From Desulfobacteraceae bacterium (lineage in GTDB: Bacteria; Desulfobacterota; Desulfobacteria; Desulfobacterales; Desulfobacteraceae), in NCBI GenBank assembly GCA_024225635.1, contig JAAEMK010001070.1, positions 1-64,000 of the forward strand: 64,000 nucleotides of DNA. The letters run 5' to 3'. Made by a program: the position numbers and the translations under genes. The notes under the pieces were generated by a model that saw nothing but the letters and a program-made list of their open reading frames with translations, did not search any database and was not told where the DNA came from. Shown here piece after piece: positions 29,368-38,992 of this stretch (its first letter is position 1; every line of letters starts with the position of its first letter).

Positions 29368-30787
29368 GGAGGTTGTCATCAAAGGGTTTGTAATCGCAGG
29401 AACAGGCAGCGGCAGCGGCAAGACCACCCTTTCCCTTGCCGTGATGGCCTATCTGGAACACAAGGGATTCAAGGTCGCCCCCTTCAAGGTGGGGCCGGAT
29501 TTCATCGATCCCGGCCATCATAGGGCTTTGACCGGGCGCAATTCCAGGAATCTCGATTCCTGGATGCTGTCAAAAGAGTATAATCAAGGGGTGTTTGCCC
29601 ACGGGTGTTTGCCCCATGGGGCGGACATGGCCGTGGTGGAAGGGGTGATGGGCCTGTTCGACGGCTACAGCGGGGTCGACGAGGCCGGCTCCACGGCCCA
29701 GATGGCCAAGTGGCTGGGGCTGCCCGTTATCCTGGTGGTGGATGCCAGGAGCATGGCCAGGAGTGTTGCCGCCATTGTCCAGGGATTTGAGAATTTTGAT
29801 CCGGATCTCAACTTTGCCGGGGTGATCTTCAGCAAGACCGGCAGCCCCCGCCACTACGACTATCTGAAGGAGGCGGTGGAGGCGAACTGCAAAATGCCCT
29901 GCCTGGGCCATATGCCCAGGAACGGCAAGATCGCGCTTCCCGAACGCCACCTGGGCCTTGTCACCTCGGATGAGCACGGGATCGCGCCGGATGTGGTGTC
30001 GGAACTTGTCTCCATGGTGGACCGCTACACCGATATCGGCACCCTGGCCGGGACCCTTCCCGACCTTGAGCTTCCTCCCTGGAAGGTGGAAGATACAACG
30101 GTTGAAGCAAGTTGCGAAAAAGGGGTGAGGATCGCCGTTGCCAGGGACAGGGCCTTCTGCTTTTACTATCCGGAAAACCTGGAGGCCCTGGAAGCGGCCG
30201 GGGCCGAGATCGTCCGGTTCTCTCCCCTCACGGACCGGGCCCTGCCGGAGAACGTCCACGGCATCTATTTTGGGGGCGGGTACCCGGAGCTGTTCGCAAA
30301 GCAATTGTCTGACAATCAGGGCCTGATCCGGGAGATTCGTGAAAAAAGCGCTGATGCCATGCCCATCTACGGTGAGTGCGGGGGCTTCATGTATCTTTGT
30401 TCCAGCCTTACCGGCATGGATTCCGGGGAAGCCTTTGAAATGACCGGCTGCTTTCCCTTTTCCGTGTCCATGTCAAAGCGGCTGCGGTCCCTGGGCTACC
30501 GGGAGATCGCCCTTGCCGAGGATACCCTGGTGGGAAAGAAGGGGGAGCGGCTGAGGGGCCATGAGTTCCATTACTCCTCCCTGGATGACGCCACCCTTGT
30601 GCCCGGAAAGGTCAAGACCGTCTATGCCGTCTCCCTCCGGGACGGCACCAGGACGGCCACGGCGGGCTATCAGGTGGAAAACACCCTGGGCAGCTATATG
30701 CATATCCACTTTGGCAGCCTTGCCGCCGCGGCCGGCCGGTTTGTGGACCAATGCCGGCGGTTCAGGGACAGGGGGGGACGGCCATGA
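29342..30787 (+). CDS. cbiA: Cobyrinate a,c-diamide synthase
   Basis: CbiA amidates cobyrinic acid at positions a and c using glutamine and ATP. The N-terminal ATPase has FVIAGTGSGSGKTTLS, and the C-terminal glutamine amidotransferase has YGECGGFMYL with the catalytic cysteine. The only conventional start is TTG 29342, inside cbiC and without a ribosome site. AGGGAGG (29366-29372) instead sits 5 nt before ATC 29378, where family members have their Met (IKGFVIAGT corresponds to MKGFVIAGT). An ATC start is thus possible. The stop overlaps the cbiD ATG (ATGA). Confidence 0.92.
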   Translation: MPSWRRNNREVVIKGFVIAGTGSGSGKTTLSLAVMAYLEHKGFKVAPFKVGPDFIDPGHHRALTGRNSRNLDSWMLSKEYNQGVFAHGCLPHGADMAVVEGVMGLFDGYSGVDEAGSTAQMAKWLGLPVILVVDARSMARSVAAIVQGFENFDPDLNFAGVIFSKTGSPRHYDYLKEAVEANCKMPCLGHMPRNGKIALPERHLGLVTSDEHGIAPDVVSELVSMVDRYTDIGTLAGTLPDLELPPWKVEDTTVEASCEKGVRIAVARDRAFCFYYPENLEALEAAGAEIVRFSPLTDRALPENVHGIYFGGGYPELFAKQLSDNQGLIREIREKSADAMPIYGECGGFMYLCSSLTGMDSGEAFEMTGCFPFSVSMSKRLRSLGYREIALAEDTLVGKKGERLRGHEFHYSSLDDATLVPGKVKTVYAVSLRDGTRTATAGYQVENTLGSYMHIHFGSLAAAAGRFVDQCRRFRDRGGRP

Positions 30788-31896
30788 CACAGGAAGGTTT
30801 GAAACCCGGTTTCACCACGGGATCGGCTGCTGCCGCCGCCACCAAGGCGGCCCTTGTTCTGCTGCTGTCGGGAGAGCCCCAGGAGAGGGTTCAGATACGG
30901 TTCCTCACCAACGAAACCTGCTTCATCCGGGTCAACAGGAACAAACGGATTTCCCCTTGTGCGGCTGAAAGCTTTGTGATCAAGGATGCAGGCGATGATC
31001 CCGATGTCACCCACCGGGCCGAAATCGGGGCCCGGGTGACGATCTCGGAAAACGGGGGAGAGGGGGGCCTCACCCTCCTGGGGGGGCCGGGGGTGGGGGT
31101 TGTCACCAAACCGGGCCTGGAGGTGGCCGTGGGACGGCCTGCCATCAACTCCGGGCCCGAGCAGATGATCCGGGAGGTGGTCAACCACACCCTGGAAGCT
31201 TTTAACCGGTGTGACAGGGACGTGACCGTGGAGATCATGGTGCCGGAGGGGGAGGTGCTTGCGGAAAAAACCCTGAACGCCCGCCTTGGCATCAAGGGCG
31301 GCATCTCCATCCTGGGTACCACCGGCATTGTCAGGCCCATGTCCCATGACGCCTATATAGCCACTATCCGTTCCGGGATTCGTGTTGCCGAGGCCATGGA
31401 TGACCAAACCCTGGTGTTCACCACGGGCCGGCGGAGCGAACGGTTTGCCATGGCGCTCTTTCCCGGGCTTGCCGAGGAGGCCTTTATCCAGACCGGGGAT
31501 TTCTTCAAGGCATCCCTTGAAGCGGCCGGGGCCGCCGCCCGTATCAACCGGGTGATCATCACGGTGTTTTTCGGCAAGGCCGTGAAGATGGCCATGGGAT
31601 TTCCCCACACCCATGCGGCCAAATCGGAACTCACCATGAAGACCCTTGCCGGCTGGGCAAGGGAGATAACCTCCGATGAAACCCTGGCAACCAATATTGC
31701 CCGGTCCAACACGGCCCGCCACGCCTTCACCTTTATCCATCCCCGTCATCCCGGTCTCATCTCCCGGGTGGGAGAGGAGATCAAGGCCTCCGCCCTCGGG
31801 TTCTGCCGCAACCGGGTGGCGATCCGGGCCATCATCTTTGATTTTGAGGGCAGGGTGGTCTTTGATTCCGATCCGTCCCCAAAGGGGATGCCATGA
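30784..31896 (+). CDS. cbiD: Cobalt-precorrin-5B C1-methyltransferase
   Basis: A 370-residue CbiD, which methylates C1 of the corrin precursor in the anaerobic pathway. It opens LKPGFTTGSAAAAATKAAL, followed by GGPGVGVVTKPGL and INSGPEQMIREVV, all typical. ATG 30784 overlaps the cbiA stop and GGGGGG lies just upstream. A longer reading from 30751 only shadows cbiA. cbiC, cbiA and cbiD do not make a complete pathway, so the remaining cobalamin genes must lie elsewhere. Confidence 0.94.
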   Translation: MTQEGLKPGFTTGSAAAAATKAALVLLLSGEPQERVQIRFLTNETCFIRVNRNKRISPCAAESFVIKDAGDDPDVTHRAEIGARVTISENGGEGGLTLLGGPGVGVVTKPGLEVAVGRPAINSGPEQMIREVVNHTLEAFNRCDRDVTVEIMVPEGEVLAEKTLNARLGIKGGISILGTTGIVRPMSHDAYIATIRSGIRVAEAMDDQTLVFTTGRRSERFAMALFPGLAEEAFIQTGDFFKASLEAAGAAARINRVIITVFFGKAVKMAMGFPHTHAAKSELTMKTLAGWAREITSDETLATNIARSNTARHAFTFIHPRHPGLISRVGEEIKASALGFCRNRVAIRAIIFDFEGRVVFDSDPSPKGMP

Positions 31897-32552
31897 CCGT
31901 GGATATTGCCGGTTTCATCGAGATCCTGAAAAAAGAGGTGGCCGACTATGAGGTGCCGGTGGTGGATCTGATCGCCGTGCAGACACAGGATCCCTACAAG
32001 ATCCTGGTGGCCACCATCCTGTCGGCCCGCACCAAGGACGGCACCACGGCCAAGGCCAGCGCCCGGCTCTTTGACCGGGCCCCGGACCTTGGCGCCCTTT
32101 CCCGGCTTTCCAGGGAGGAGATCAGCGCCCTTATCTATCCCGTGGGGTTCTACGCCGCCAAGGCCGGTTATCTTGAACAGCTGCCCGGGGCCCTTGAACC
32201 CTTTGGCGGCAGGGTCCCGGATCATATGGACGGATTGCTGACCCTGCCCGGGGTGGGACGGAAGACCGCCAACCTGGTGATGAGCCAGGCCTTTAACAAG
32301 GACGCCATCTGCGTGGATACCCATGTGCACCGGATCATGAACATCTGGGGATATGTGAAGACCCGGTCTCCCCTTCAGACGGAGATGGCCCTGAGGAAAA
32401 AATTGCCCCGGCATCTGTGGCGGTCGGTCAATTCCATCCTGGTGGCCTTTGGCCAGGGCACCTGCCGCCCTGTGGGGGCCCGCTGTGATCTCTGTGTCCT
32501 GGAACCGGACTGCCCTAAAAAGGGGGTTACGCCCAGGCGGCCGAAATCATGA
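31893..32552 (+). CDS. nth: Endonuclease III family DNA glycosylase/AP lyase
   Basis: A 219-residue base-excision repair enzyme removing oxidised pyrimidines. The helix-hairpin-helix is LPGVGRKTANLVM with its catalytic lysine, the catalytic aspartate is in VDTHVHRI, and the [4Fe-4S] motif is C-x6-C-x2-C-x5-C (CRPVGARCDLCVLEPDC). ATG overlaps the cbiD stop by 4 nt and its own stop overlaps the next start by 4 nt, so it is translationally coupled to cobalamin and receptor genes without an obvious functional link. Confidence 0.93.
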   Translation: MTVDIAGFIEILKKEVADYEVPVVDLIAVQTQDPYKILVATILSARTKDGTTAKASARLFDRAPDLGALSRLSREEISALIYPVGFYAAKAGYLEQLPGALEPFGGRVPDHMDGLLTLPGVGRKTANLVMSQAFNKDAICVDTHVHRIMNIWGYVKTRSPLQTEMALRKKLPRHLWRSVNSILVAFGQGTCRPVGARCDLCVLEPDCPKKGVTPRRPKS

Positions 32553-34678
32553 GCCGTGCCGCAGATCCTTTCGAAAGCCCCTGTAGAACCAGTGCGTCCA
32601 ACACCTGCCATACAGCCTGCCTGATCCTGATTTCTTTCCTGATTCTTTTTCCCCTGACCGCCATGGCTGAATCCCCGGTGGAGTATCTTTCCGAGATGTC
32701 ACTGGAAGCTCTCATGGATCTTCCGGTCAACTCCATGGGTTTTTTTGACGTTCCCGTGGACCAGGCCCCGGGGTCCGTCTGGATACTGGATGAAGCGCTG
32801 CTGGCAACGGTTCCCGCAGTGAACCTCAAGGATATGCTGCAGCTGGTGGTCCCGGGGGTGCAGGTGAGTAATCACAGCTTCCTTGGGTCCCTCTACGCCT
32901 CCCGGGGCAGCCCCATGTATGACAACTCCACCTCCCAGTTCATGTGGGACGGCATGAACATTAATTCGGCCGGCAGTTTCGGGGTGAATGCCAGCCTGAA
33001 ATCAACGCTTCTGGGGGATATCGCCCGGCTGGAGGTGAGCAACGGCCCCTCCTCCATCATCCATGGGAACGGCGCCATCAACGGGTTTGTCAACCAGGTG
33101 CCCAAATCGGGGTCGAGCCATCCCGGGGCCTGGGCCAATGCAATGGTCGGTTTCACCGAGTCCCTGGTGAAAACAGAGGCCGGTTACGGCCATGTATTCG
33201 GCGTGGACAGGGATCTTTATCTCTATGCCGGGGCGGAGGGGGCTTCCGGGGATCATCCGGGCCATGATTTCGGCTATGGGGATGCAACCCAAGGGCAGAT
33301 TCCCGGGGATCTTTCGGTCAGAACCAGGGATACAATGAATTACAGGGCGTCCTTGAACTGGAATCACAACAATCTTCGGGTGGTGGGGGTTGTCCAAAAG
33401 GAGTGGCTCTCTTTGGACAGCTATGCCGGGAACATGGCCGCGTCCCCGGAACTCTACTATAAGACCCTGGCGGTCCGGCCCGCCGTCACCTTTCCCCTGA
33501 CTCCCACGGAAAAGCTCTCCATTGATCTGCCCCTGGCTCTTTTTGACACCGGCTATATTTCCCGTTTTAAAAAACGGACCCTGACCATTCCGACCATCAA
33601 GGAGGCCGACCACGGCAATTCCGACATGAGGATCGAAACCAACTGGGTGTTCCGGTCCCTTAGGTGGGAGAACCAGCAGTGGGCCGCCGGTTTCAGGATC
33701 TCCCATGACCACCACCGGAACAATCGCTATTATTTCAGGTCAGATCCTTCCCAATCCTCCTTTGGAGAGGATATTGACTGGAAAGAGTTCAGCGTTTTCA
33801 CCGAGGACATCATTGAGATTACCCCCGGCTGGACCGTTACCGCGGGGCTGCGCTTTAACGCCATCCGCTACCAGTTGGACGGCACCGGAGGAATCCTGGG
33901 GAATGTGGCCAGGGATTCGGAAAAGTGGTTTCCCCGCCTTGCCACCTCCATCCGTGTGGGGGGAAACGGCATGGTGAAACTCAGTTTTCAGGAGGGGTTC
34001 CATTATCCCCCCGCCACGGCGTTTTATTCCGACAGCCTGGATCCGGAATTCCTGGAAACCTATGAGATCAATTATCTTCACTCCCTGCCGGGACTGGGCC
34101 TCAACATCACCCTGAACGGTTTTTTCAACGTTTACAAGGACGCCCTGATTGCCGAGTCCGGAAACATCGAGGGAAATCTCTCGGGCAACCAGCGCAGGGA
34201 TTTTGGATCCCTTGGCGGCGAAATCATGGTGGACTGGAAGGGACGGGACGGGGCACGGGCCATGCTCTCCTATGCCTACACACGGCCCCATGATCTCTTT
34301 GACCGGGATGTCCAGGTCTATACGGCCAACACCGATGTCACGGACTGGCTCTGTTACCCCTCCCATTCCATCAAGGCCCTGGTCTCAAGGCGCTGGCTGA
34401 GCGATACCGTGATGACCTCCCTGGGGGTGGAGTACGGCAGCCGGGTGGAACGGCCAAAGGAGAAGTGGTACGAGGGCAGGGATATTTTTGACAAGGACCG
34501 GTTTTCCGTGAATTTCAAGACCACCTGTACCCTTTCCGATCATCTGAGCCTGAGCCTTGTGATCAACAACATGGTGGACAATAACGTGCCGGTGCCTTCC
34601 TTTCTCTACCATCGTCCCTGGGAGGGAAATCTCGGGGACACGGAAACCCGTTGCTACCTGGGGCTCACATGGCAATAA
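32549..34678 (+). CDS. TonB-dependent receptor-like protein of a YfiR/kinase signalling cassette
   Basis: A 709-residue outer-membrane receptor-like protein. After a signal peptide (LILISFLILFPLTAMA, about 26-41) comes LSEMSLEALMDLPVNSMGFF, a variant of the LSLEELM-type lead seen in receptors that precede DUF4154/YfiR genes. The plug reads LKDMLQLVVPGVQVS and IARLEVSNGPSSIIHGNGAI. The barrel ends CYLGLTWQ, not the usual terminal Phe. Overlapping genes for YfiR and a histidine kinase follow, so it may sense or import a signal rather than a bulk nutrient. The ligand is unknown. Confidence 0.85.
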   Translation: MSRAADPFESPCRTSASNTCHTACLILISFLILFPLTAMAESPVEYLSEMSLEALMDLPVNSMGFFDVPVDQAPGSVWILDEALLATVPAVNLKDMLQLVVPGVQVSNHSFLGSLYASRGSPMYDNSTSQFMWDGMNINSAGSFGVNASLKSTLLGDIARLEVSNGPSSIIHGNGAINGFVNQVPKSGSSHPGAWANAMVGFTESLVKTEAGYGHVFGVDRDLYLYAGAEGASGDHPGHDFGYGDATQGQIPGDLSVRTRDTMNYRASLNWNHNNLRVVGVVQKEWLSLDSYAGNMAASPELYYKTLAVRPAVTFPLTPTEKLSIDLPLALFDTGYISRFKKRTLTIPTIKEADHGNSDMRIETNWVFRSLRWENQQWAAGFRISHDHHRNNRYYFRSDPSQSSFGEDIDWKEFSVFTEDIIEITPGWTVTAGLRFNAIRYQLDGTGGILGNVARDSEKWFPRLATSIRVGGNGMVKLSFQEGFHYPPATAFYSDSLDPEFLETYEINYLHSLPGLGLNITLNGFFNVYKDALIAESGNIEGNLSGNQRRDFGSLGGEIMVDWKGRDGARAMLSYAYTRPHDLFDRDVQVYTANTDVTDWLCYPSHSIKALVSRRWLSDTVMTSLGVEYGSRVERPKEKWYEGRDIFDKDRFSVNFKTTCTLSDHLSLSLVINNMVDNNVPVPSFLYHRPWEGNLGDTETRCYLGLTWQ

Positions 34679-35235
34679 CCCGGGTGTATCGCGTGCTTGT
34701 GCTCCTGCTTCTTGCGGCCTGTCTTACGGTTGTGCCGGTCATGGCCGGGTCTGTCACCTCCCTTCAGGTCAAGGCCGCCATGCTGATCAAGTTCACCGAT
34801 TTCATCACCTGGCCGAACCAGGCCTTTGAAGGTTCCCCGGACACCTTTGCCGTGGGAGTTCTCGGGGACAGGGAGTTTGTGCGCCTGCTTATGCCCCTGG
34901 AGGGCAAACTGATCCAGGGCAGGCGTCTTAAGATCATCGATCTGGACAGGGCCGGCGAGAAGCCCCCGGCGCTCCATGTCCTCTATGTGGGGGCCTCCGG
35001 CATACACCGGTGGAAGACCACCATCGGCGGGCGTTACTGGTCCTGTCTGCTGACGGTGTCGGACAGCGATCTTTTTATCAGCCAGGGCGGGATCATGCAG
35101 TTCGTGGAAAAGTCCGGCAACCGGATGGGGTTTGCCGTGAACCGGTCCGCACAGATCAAATCACGGCTCAAGTTCAGCGCCTCTTTGCTACGGCTTGCCA
35201 TAATCCGCGAGCTTGAGCCGGGGGAGGCGCCGTGA
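34669..35235 (+). CDS. YfiR-family (DUF4154) periplasmic protein
   Basis: A 188-residue secreted protein: signal peptide (VLVLLLLAACLTVVPVMAG), then the YfiR start VKAAMLIKFTDFITWPN, a middle part with LKIIDLDRAGEKP, and the end NRMGFAVNRSAQIKSRLKFSASLLRLA. YfiR proteins are periplasmic and, in Pseudomonas, repress a membrane cyclase. Here the genetic partner is a histidine kinase encoded next, so it probably modulates that kinase. ATG 34669 lies inside the receptor gene end; its stop overlaps the kinase GTG. Confidence 0.88.
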   Translation: MAITRVYRVLVLLLLAACLTVVPVMAGSVTSLQVKAAMLIKFTDFITWPNQAFEGSPDTFAVGVLGDREFVRLLMPLEGKLIQGRRLKIIDLDRAGEKPPALHVLYVGASGIHRWKTTIGGRYWSCLLTVSDSDLFISQGGIMQFVEKSGNRMGFAVNRSAQIKSRLKFSASLLRLAIIRELEPGEAP

Positions 35236-37067
35236 GCCTCATCGACCGACTCATACCGGGCCGCTCCATCCAGGCCAAGCTTGCCGGGGCCATCATTGTT
35301 ATCACCGCCTCCTGTCTGACCTTTGCCTGTACCACCTTCTGGCTGAACGACCTGAGGGTCACCCGGAAAAATTTCGACAGGATCGTCTCCGGGGTGATGG
35401 AGATGATCAGCATCAATTCCATTGCGTCCCTCTATTTCGAGGATGTTGAAGCGGCCAGGGAGATCCTGTCCTCCCTGAAGGCCGGGAGCGATCTGGTTGA
35501 AGGCGCGGCCCTGTATCTTTCGGACGGCCGGCGGTTCGCCACCTATGTACGGCCGGGAAACATGTCAAAGGATCTGTTGTTTCCAGAACATGTTCGGACA
35601 GAGGGCAAGGTGGCGGAGAACAGCCGGGGTATCATCACCCGGGAGGTGAGATTCAAGGGGGCCACGGTGGGGTATCTCCTGTTTCGCATGGATATGACAG
35701 GGTATCACCGCCAGTTGGCCTGGTATTCGTTCCAGGCCCTGGTGATCGCCATTCTCTCCGTGCTCCTGGGCATTTTCATCTCCCTCTACCTGAAGCGCCA
35801 GCTGCTCGGGCCGGTGTCCCACCTGGTGGATACGGTGAAGCAGATTTCCCGGGAGAAAAAATTCTCCATCCGCGCCAGGGGAGGGGCCAATGATGAGATC
35901 GGGGATCTTATCAACGGGTTCAACGAGATGATCGGCGAGATCCAGAAGCGGGACCATGAACTTGAGCGGCAGCGCATGGGCCTTGAAGACCAGGTGTCCA
36001 CACGGACCCGGGACCTCACCGGTGCCAACCGGGAACTCAAGCGCCTCAACCTTGAGCTCTCCTGCGCAAATTCCGCAAAAAGCGATTTTTTGTCCCGCAT
36101 GAGCCATGAGCTGAGGACGCCCCTGAACGGGATCATCGGCTATACACAGCTGTTGATGAAAGAAGCCGGCAACATTGGCGACATGGAAGCGGAGCGGCTT
36201 TCGGTGATCCTTCAATGCGGGGAGCATCTGCTTTTGATAATCAACGACATCCTGGACCTTTCAAAGATTGAAGCGGGAAAGGTCGAGATCAAAACCACCC
36301 CCTTTGATCTGGGCCCCTTTATCCGCGCCACTGCGGAGATGGCCCGGTCAAAGGCAGGGGAGAAGGGGCTTCCCGTCGTCATTGACATGGACGAGGGCCT
36401 TTCTTCCCGGGTGACCGGGGATTACCGGAGAATACGGCAGGTCCTGCTCAACCTGTTGAGCAATGCCGTGAAGTTCACGGACCGGGGAAAGATCGTCCTG
36501 GGGGTCATGCCCGTGGGGGACAGGGTCAGATTTATGGTGACAGACACCGGGATCGGGATTGCCGAACAGAACCTCAAGAATATTTTCAATGCGTTTGCCC
36601 AGGTGGGGTCGGTGCGCCGTAAATCGGAAGGCACGGGCCTCGGGCTTGCCATCAGCCGCCATCTGGTGGGGTTGATGGACGCCCGCCTCTGTGTGGAGAG
36701 CGTTGTTGGTAAGGGCAGCCGGTTCTGGTTTGATATTGTGCTGCCCCCCCGGGGGGAAAACCGGCATTCCCTTGGCCCTGTTCAGGAGGAAAGCCCGGGG
36801 CAGTCCTCGGCTTTCAGCCTGCCAACACCACCGCCGGCCCCGGTCCTGGCCGTTCTGAAGGCCAGGGCGGACATGGGGGACATCGCCGGCATACGGTGCT
36901 GGTGTGAGGAGAACAGGCAGGCCCATGAAGCGTACGGCGCCTTTTTCGCCCTGACGGAGAAACTGGCCAGGGCGTTCAAGATCAATGATATAAACAGGTT
37001 GGTCTCTGTGGCAACAGGGACGGCGACGGAGATAAAGCTGTATGAAAACCATATTGGTGGTGGATGA
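35232..37067 (+). CDS. Membrane sensor histidine kinase, CHASE8-like sensor and HAMP
   Basis: A 611-residue kinase starting with GTG (GGGGAGG upstream). TM1 spans about 18-38. A periplasmic domain (about 40-155) contains SINSIASLYFEDVEAAREILSS in two parts, the CHASE8-type pattern. TM2 is about 158-178, HAMP about 180-232, then a coiled coil. The HisKA motif is FLSRMSHELRTPLNGIIGY (His about 290), and the ATPase has LLSNAVKFT, DTGIGIAEQ and GTGLGLAIS. The 100-residue tail has no receiver. It probably signals with YfiR on the periplasmic side and the response regulator encoded next on the cytoplasmic side. Confidence 0.9.
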   Translation: MSLIDRLIPGRSIQAKLAGAIIVITASCLTFACTTFWLNDLRVTRKNFDRIVSGVMEMISINSIASLYFEDVEAAREILSSLKAGSDLVEGAALYLSDGRRFATYVRPGNMSKDLLFPEHVRTEGKVAENSRGIITREVRFKGATVGYLLFRMDMTGYHRQLAWYSFQALVIAILSVLLGIFISLYLKRQLLGPVSHLVDTVKQISREKKFSIRARGGANDEIGDLINGFNEMIGEIQKRDHELERQRMGLEDQVSTRTRDLTGANRELKRLNLELSCANSAKSDFLSRMSHELRTPLNGIIGYTQLLMKEAGNIGDMEAERLSVILQCGEHLLLIINDILDLSKIEAGKVEIKTTPFDLGPFIRATAEMARSKAGEKGLPVVIDMDEGLSSRVTGDYRRIRQVLLNLLSNAVKFTDRGKIVLGVMPVGDRVRFMVTDTGIGIAEQNLKNIFNAFAQVGSVRRKSEGTGLGLAISRHLVGLMDARLCVESVVGKGSRFWFDIVLPPRGENRHSLGPVQEESPGQSSAFSLPTPPPAPVLAVLKARADMGDIAGIRCWCEENRQAHEAYGAFFALTEKLARAFKINDINRLVSVATGTATEIKLYENHIGGG

Positions 37068-38127
37068 TAACCCGGCCAACCTTGGCCTTTTGTTCAATTG
37101 CCTTGACGCGGAAGGGTTCAGGACCCTGGTGGCCCAGGATGGCGCAAAGGCCGTGGAGATGGCTTCCAGGAGCCGGCCGGACCTGATCCTGCTGGATGTG
37201 ATCATGCCTGAGATGGACGGTTTCGAGATCTGCAGGCGGTTGAAGCAGGCGGCTGAGACAAGGGATATCCCGGTGATCTTCATGACCGCCCTGGCGGATA
37301 CAGAGAGCAAGGTGAACGGGTTTGCCTGCGGCGCCCTGGACTATATCAGCAAGCCTTTCCACCAGGAGGAGGTGATCGCCCGGATCAATACCCATCTCAC
37401 CCTCCAGGAGCAGAAGGAGCACCTGCTCCGGATCAACCGGGAAAAGGAGAAGATCATCGCCGTGGTGGCCCATGACCTCAAGGGGCCGTTCCAGGTGATG
37501 TTTTCCTATCTCCAGATGCTGACCGACTCCTATGACCGCTATACCGATGAACGGCGAAAAATGTATATCCAGCGGATCAGCGCCTCCACCCAGGCCTCCT
37601 ATAGCCTGGTGGAGACCCTTCTCAACTGGGTCATGGCAGGTGACGGCACCCTTGAATTTTCGCCCGGGGCGTTTTCCGTGAAAGACCATGCCGATCTTGC
37701 CGTCTCACTGAGCCGGAACATGGCCGACAGGAAAGATATCTCCCTGGATCTTGCGGCCGGGGAGGGGATTCGGGTTTTTGCCGATGCCAACATGATCGCG
37801 GCGGTGCTGCGGAATCTCGTGGCCAATGCCGTGAAATTCACCCCCCGGGGCGGCCGGGTGTGGGTGGGAGCGGATCAAACGGACGGCCGGATCAGGATAT
37901 GGGTCAGGGACTCCGGGGTGGGCATGACCCGGGAGATGATCGACAATATCCTTTGGGGGTCGGACTATGAATCCCGCCCGGGCACCGAGCTGGAAACGGG
38001 TACAGGGCTTGGGCTTGTGATTTGCAAGGAGTTTGTTGAAAAGAACAACGGCACCCTGGAGATCGAAAGCAGGGTGGGACAGGGCAGCAAGTTTACCGTG
38101 ACCTTGCCTGGGGCCCCCCCGGAGTGA
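37042..38127 (+). CDS. Response regulator fused to a histidine kinase
   Basis: A 361-residue soluble protein. Residues about 1-120 are a receiver (ILVVDDNP, phosphoacceptor in LILLDVIMPEMDG at about D53, ISKPF lysine at about K104). A linker leads to a HisKA-type helix (VVAHDLKGPFQVM, His about 147) and an ATPase with RNLVANAVKFTPRGG, DSGVGMT and GTGLGLVIC. There is no DNA-binding domain, so output goes through a further protein. It overlaps the upstream kinase by 26 nt and closes the receptor/YfiR/kinase cassette. Confidence 0.9.
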   Translation: MKTILVVDDNPANLGLLFNCLDAEGFRTLVAQDGAKAVEMASRSRPDLILLDVIMPEMDGFEICRRLKQAAETRDIPVIFMTALADTESKVNGFACGALDYISKPFHQEEVIARINTHLTLQEQKEHLLRINREKEKIIAVVAHDLKGPFQVMFSYLQMLTDSYDRYTDERRKMYIQRISASTQASYSLVETLLNWVMAGDGTLEFSPGAFSVKDHADLAVSLSRNMADRKDISLDLAAGEGIRVFADANMIAAVLRNLVANAVKFTPRGGRVWVGADQTDGRIRIWVRDSGVGMTREMIDNILWGSDYESRPGTELETGTGLGLVICKEFVEKNNGTLEIESRVGQGSKFTVTLPGAPPE

Positions 38128-38182
38128 GCCGTTACAGGCTTTAATTCAAGGCAACCATTTATAGTGGGACAGGAGGTGTGAC

Positions 38183-38992
38183 ATGGGCGTTATCCTGGAA
38201 ATCGCAAAAATCGTGTTGATCGTTGCAGGCGCCGTGCTCGGGCTGTGCTATCTTTTTCAGTCAAAGCTTATCTTCTTTCCCCGGAAGATCCCGGACCAGA
38301 GCCGGGCGCTGTTCAAGGAGCATGGGGTAAGGATCTCAAGCCATGGGTGCGAGCTCCACGGCTGGTTCGTCAGGAACCGGGATTCAGTCACCTCCGCCAC
38401 CTCCCCCCTGGTGATCTATTACGGCGGTAATGCCGAGGAGGTGTCCGACTCCCTTTCGGAGGCGGAAAAGATCCGGCGCGCCTCGTTTCTCTTCATGAAC
38501 TACCGGGGCTATGGCGACAGCAGCGGGCGGCCGTCGGAACAGGGAATTCTGGCGGACGCCCTCACCGTGTTTGACTGGGTGGTTGCCGAACACGGGGTGG
38601 AGCCTAAGGATGTGGTACTCATGGGCCGGAGCCTTGGTTCCGGGGTGGCCGTGCATGTGGCTTCCCGGAGACGGGTCGGGGCCCTCATCCTGGTGACCCC
38701 CTTTGACAGCCTCACCAGTGTGGCAAAGGCCATCTATCCGTTTCTCCCCGTGGAGAGGCTGCTGCGGCACAGGTTCGATTCCCTGGCCCTGGCTCCTGCC
38801 ATTGACAGGCCCATGCTTGCCATAATTGCAGGGCGTGACGAAATCATCCCCAACCCCAATTCCTTCAATCTTGTCAATGCCTGGGGCGGCCCTGCGGAAA
38901 CCGTTGTGGTCAAAGGAGCGGGTCACAACGACATCTCCCTGTACAACGCCTACTTTCGGGAGATCAACCGGTTCATGGACTCTATATTCTAA
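38183..38992 (+). CDS. Membrane-anchored alpha/beta hydrolase
   Basis: A 269-residue Bem46-like hydrolase. An N-terminal helix ([19 protein letters not shown]) anchors it. The catalytic triad is visible: nucleophile in MGRSLGSG, aspartate in [10 protein letters not shown] and histidine in KGAGHNDIS. The oxyanion-side motif is [11 protein letters not shown]. The substrate is unknown. GGACAGGAGG precedes the ATG. The 3' end overlaps the convergent chemoreceptor by 11 bp. Confidence 0.85.
   Translation: MGVILEIAKIVLIVAGAVLGLCYLFQSKLIFFPRKIPDQSRALFKEHGVRISSHGCELHGWFVRNRDSVTSATSPLVIYYGGNAEEVSDSLSEAEKIRRASFLFMNYRGYGDSSGRPSEQGILADALTVFDWVVAEHGVEPKDVVLMGRSLGSGVAVHVASRRRVGALILVTPFDSLTSVAKAIYPFLPVERLLRHRFDSLALAPAIDRPMLAIIAGRDEIIPNPNSFNLVNAWGGPAETVVVKGAGHNDISLYNAYFREINRFMDSIF

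Noticed and set aside
30694-31749. 351-codon frame antisense to cbiD
   Set aside because: Shadow of cbiD; low-complexity Gly/His/Pro composition.
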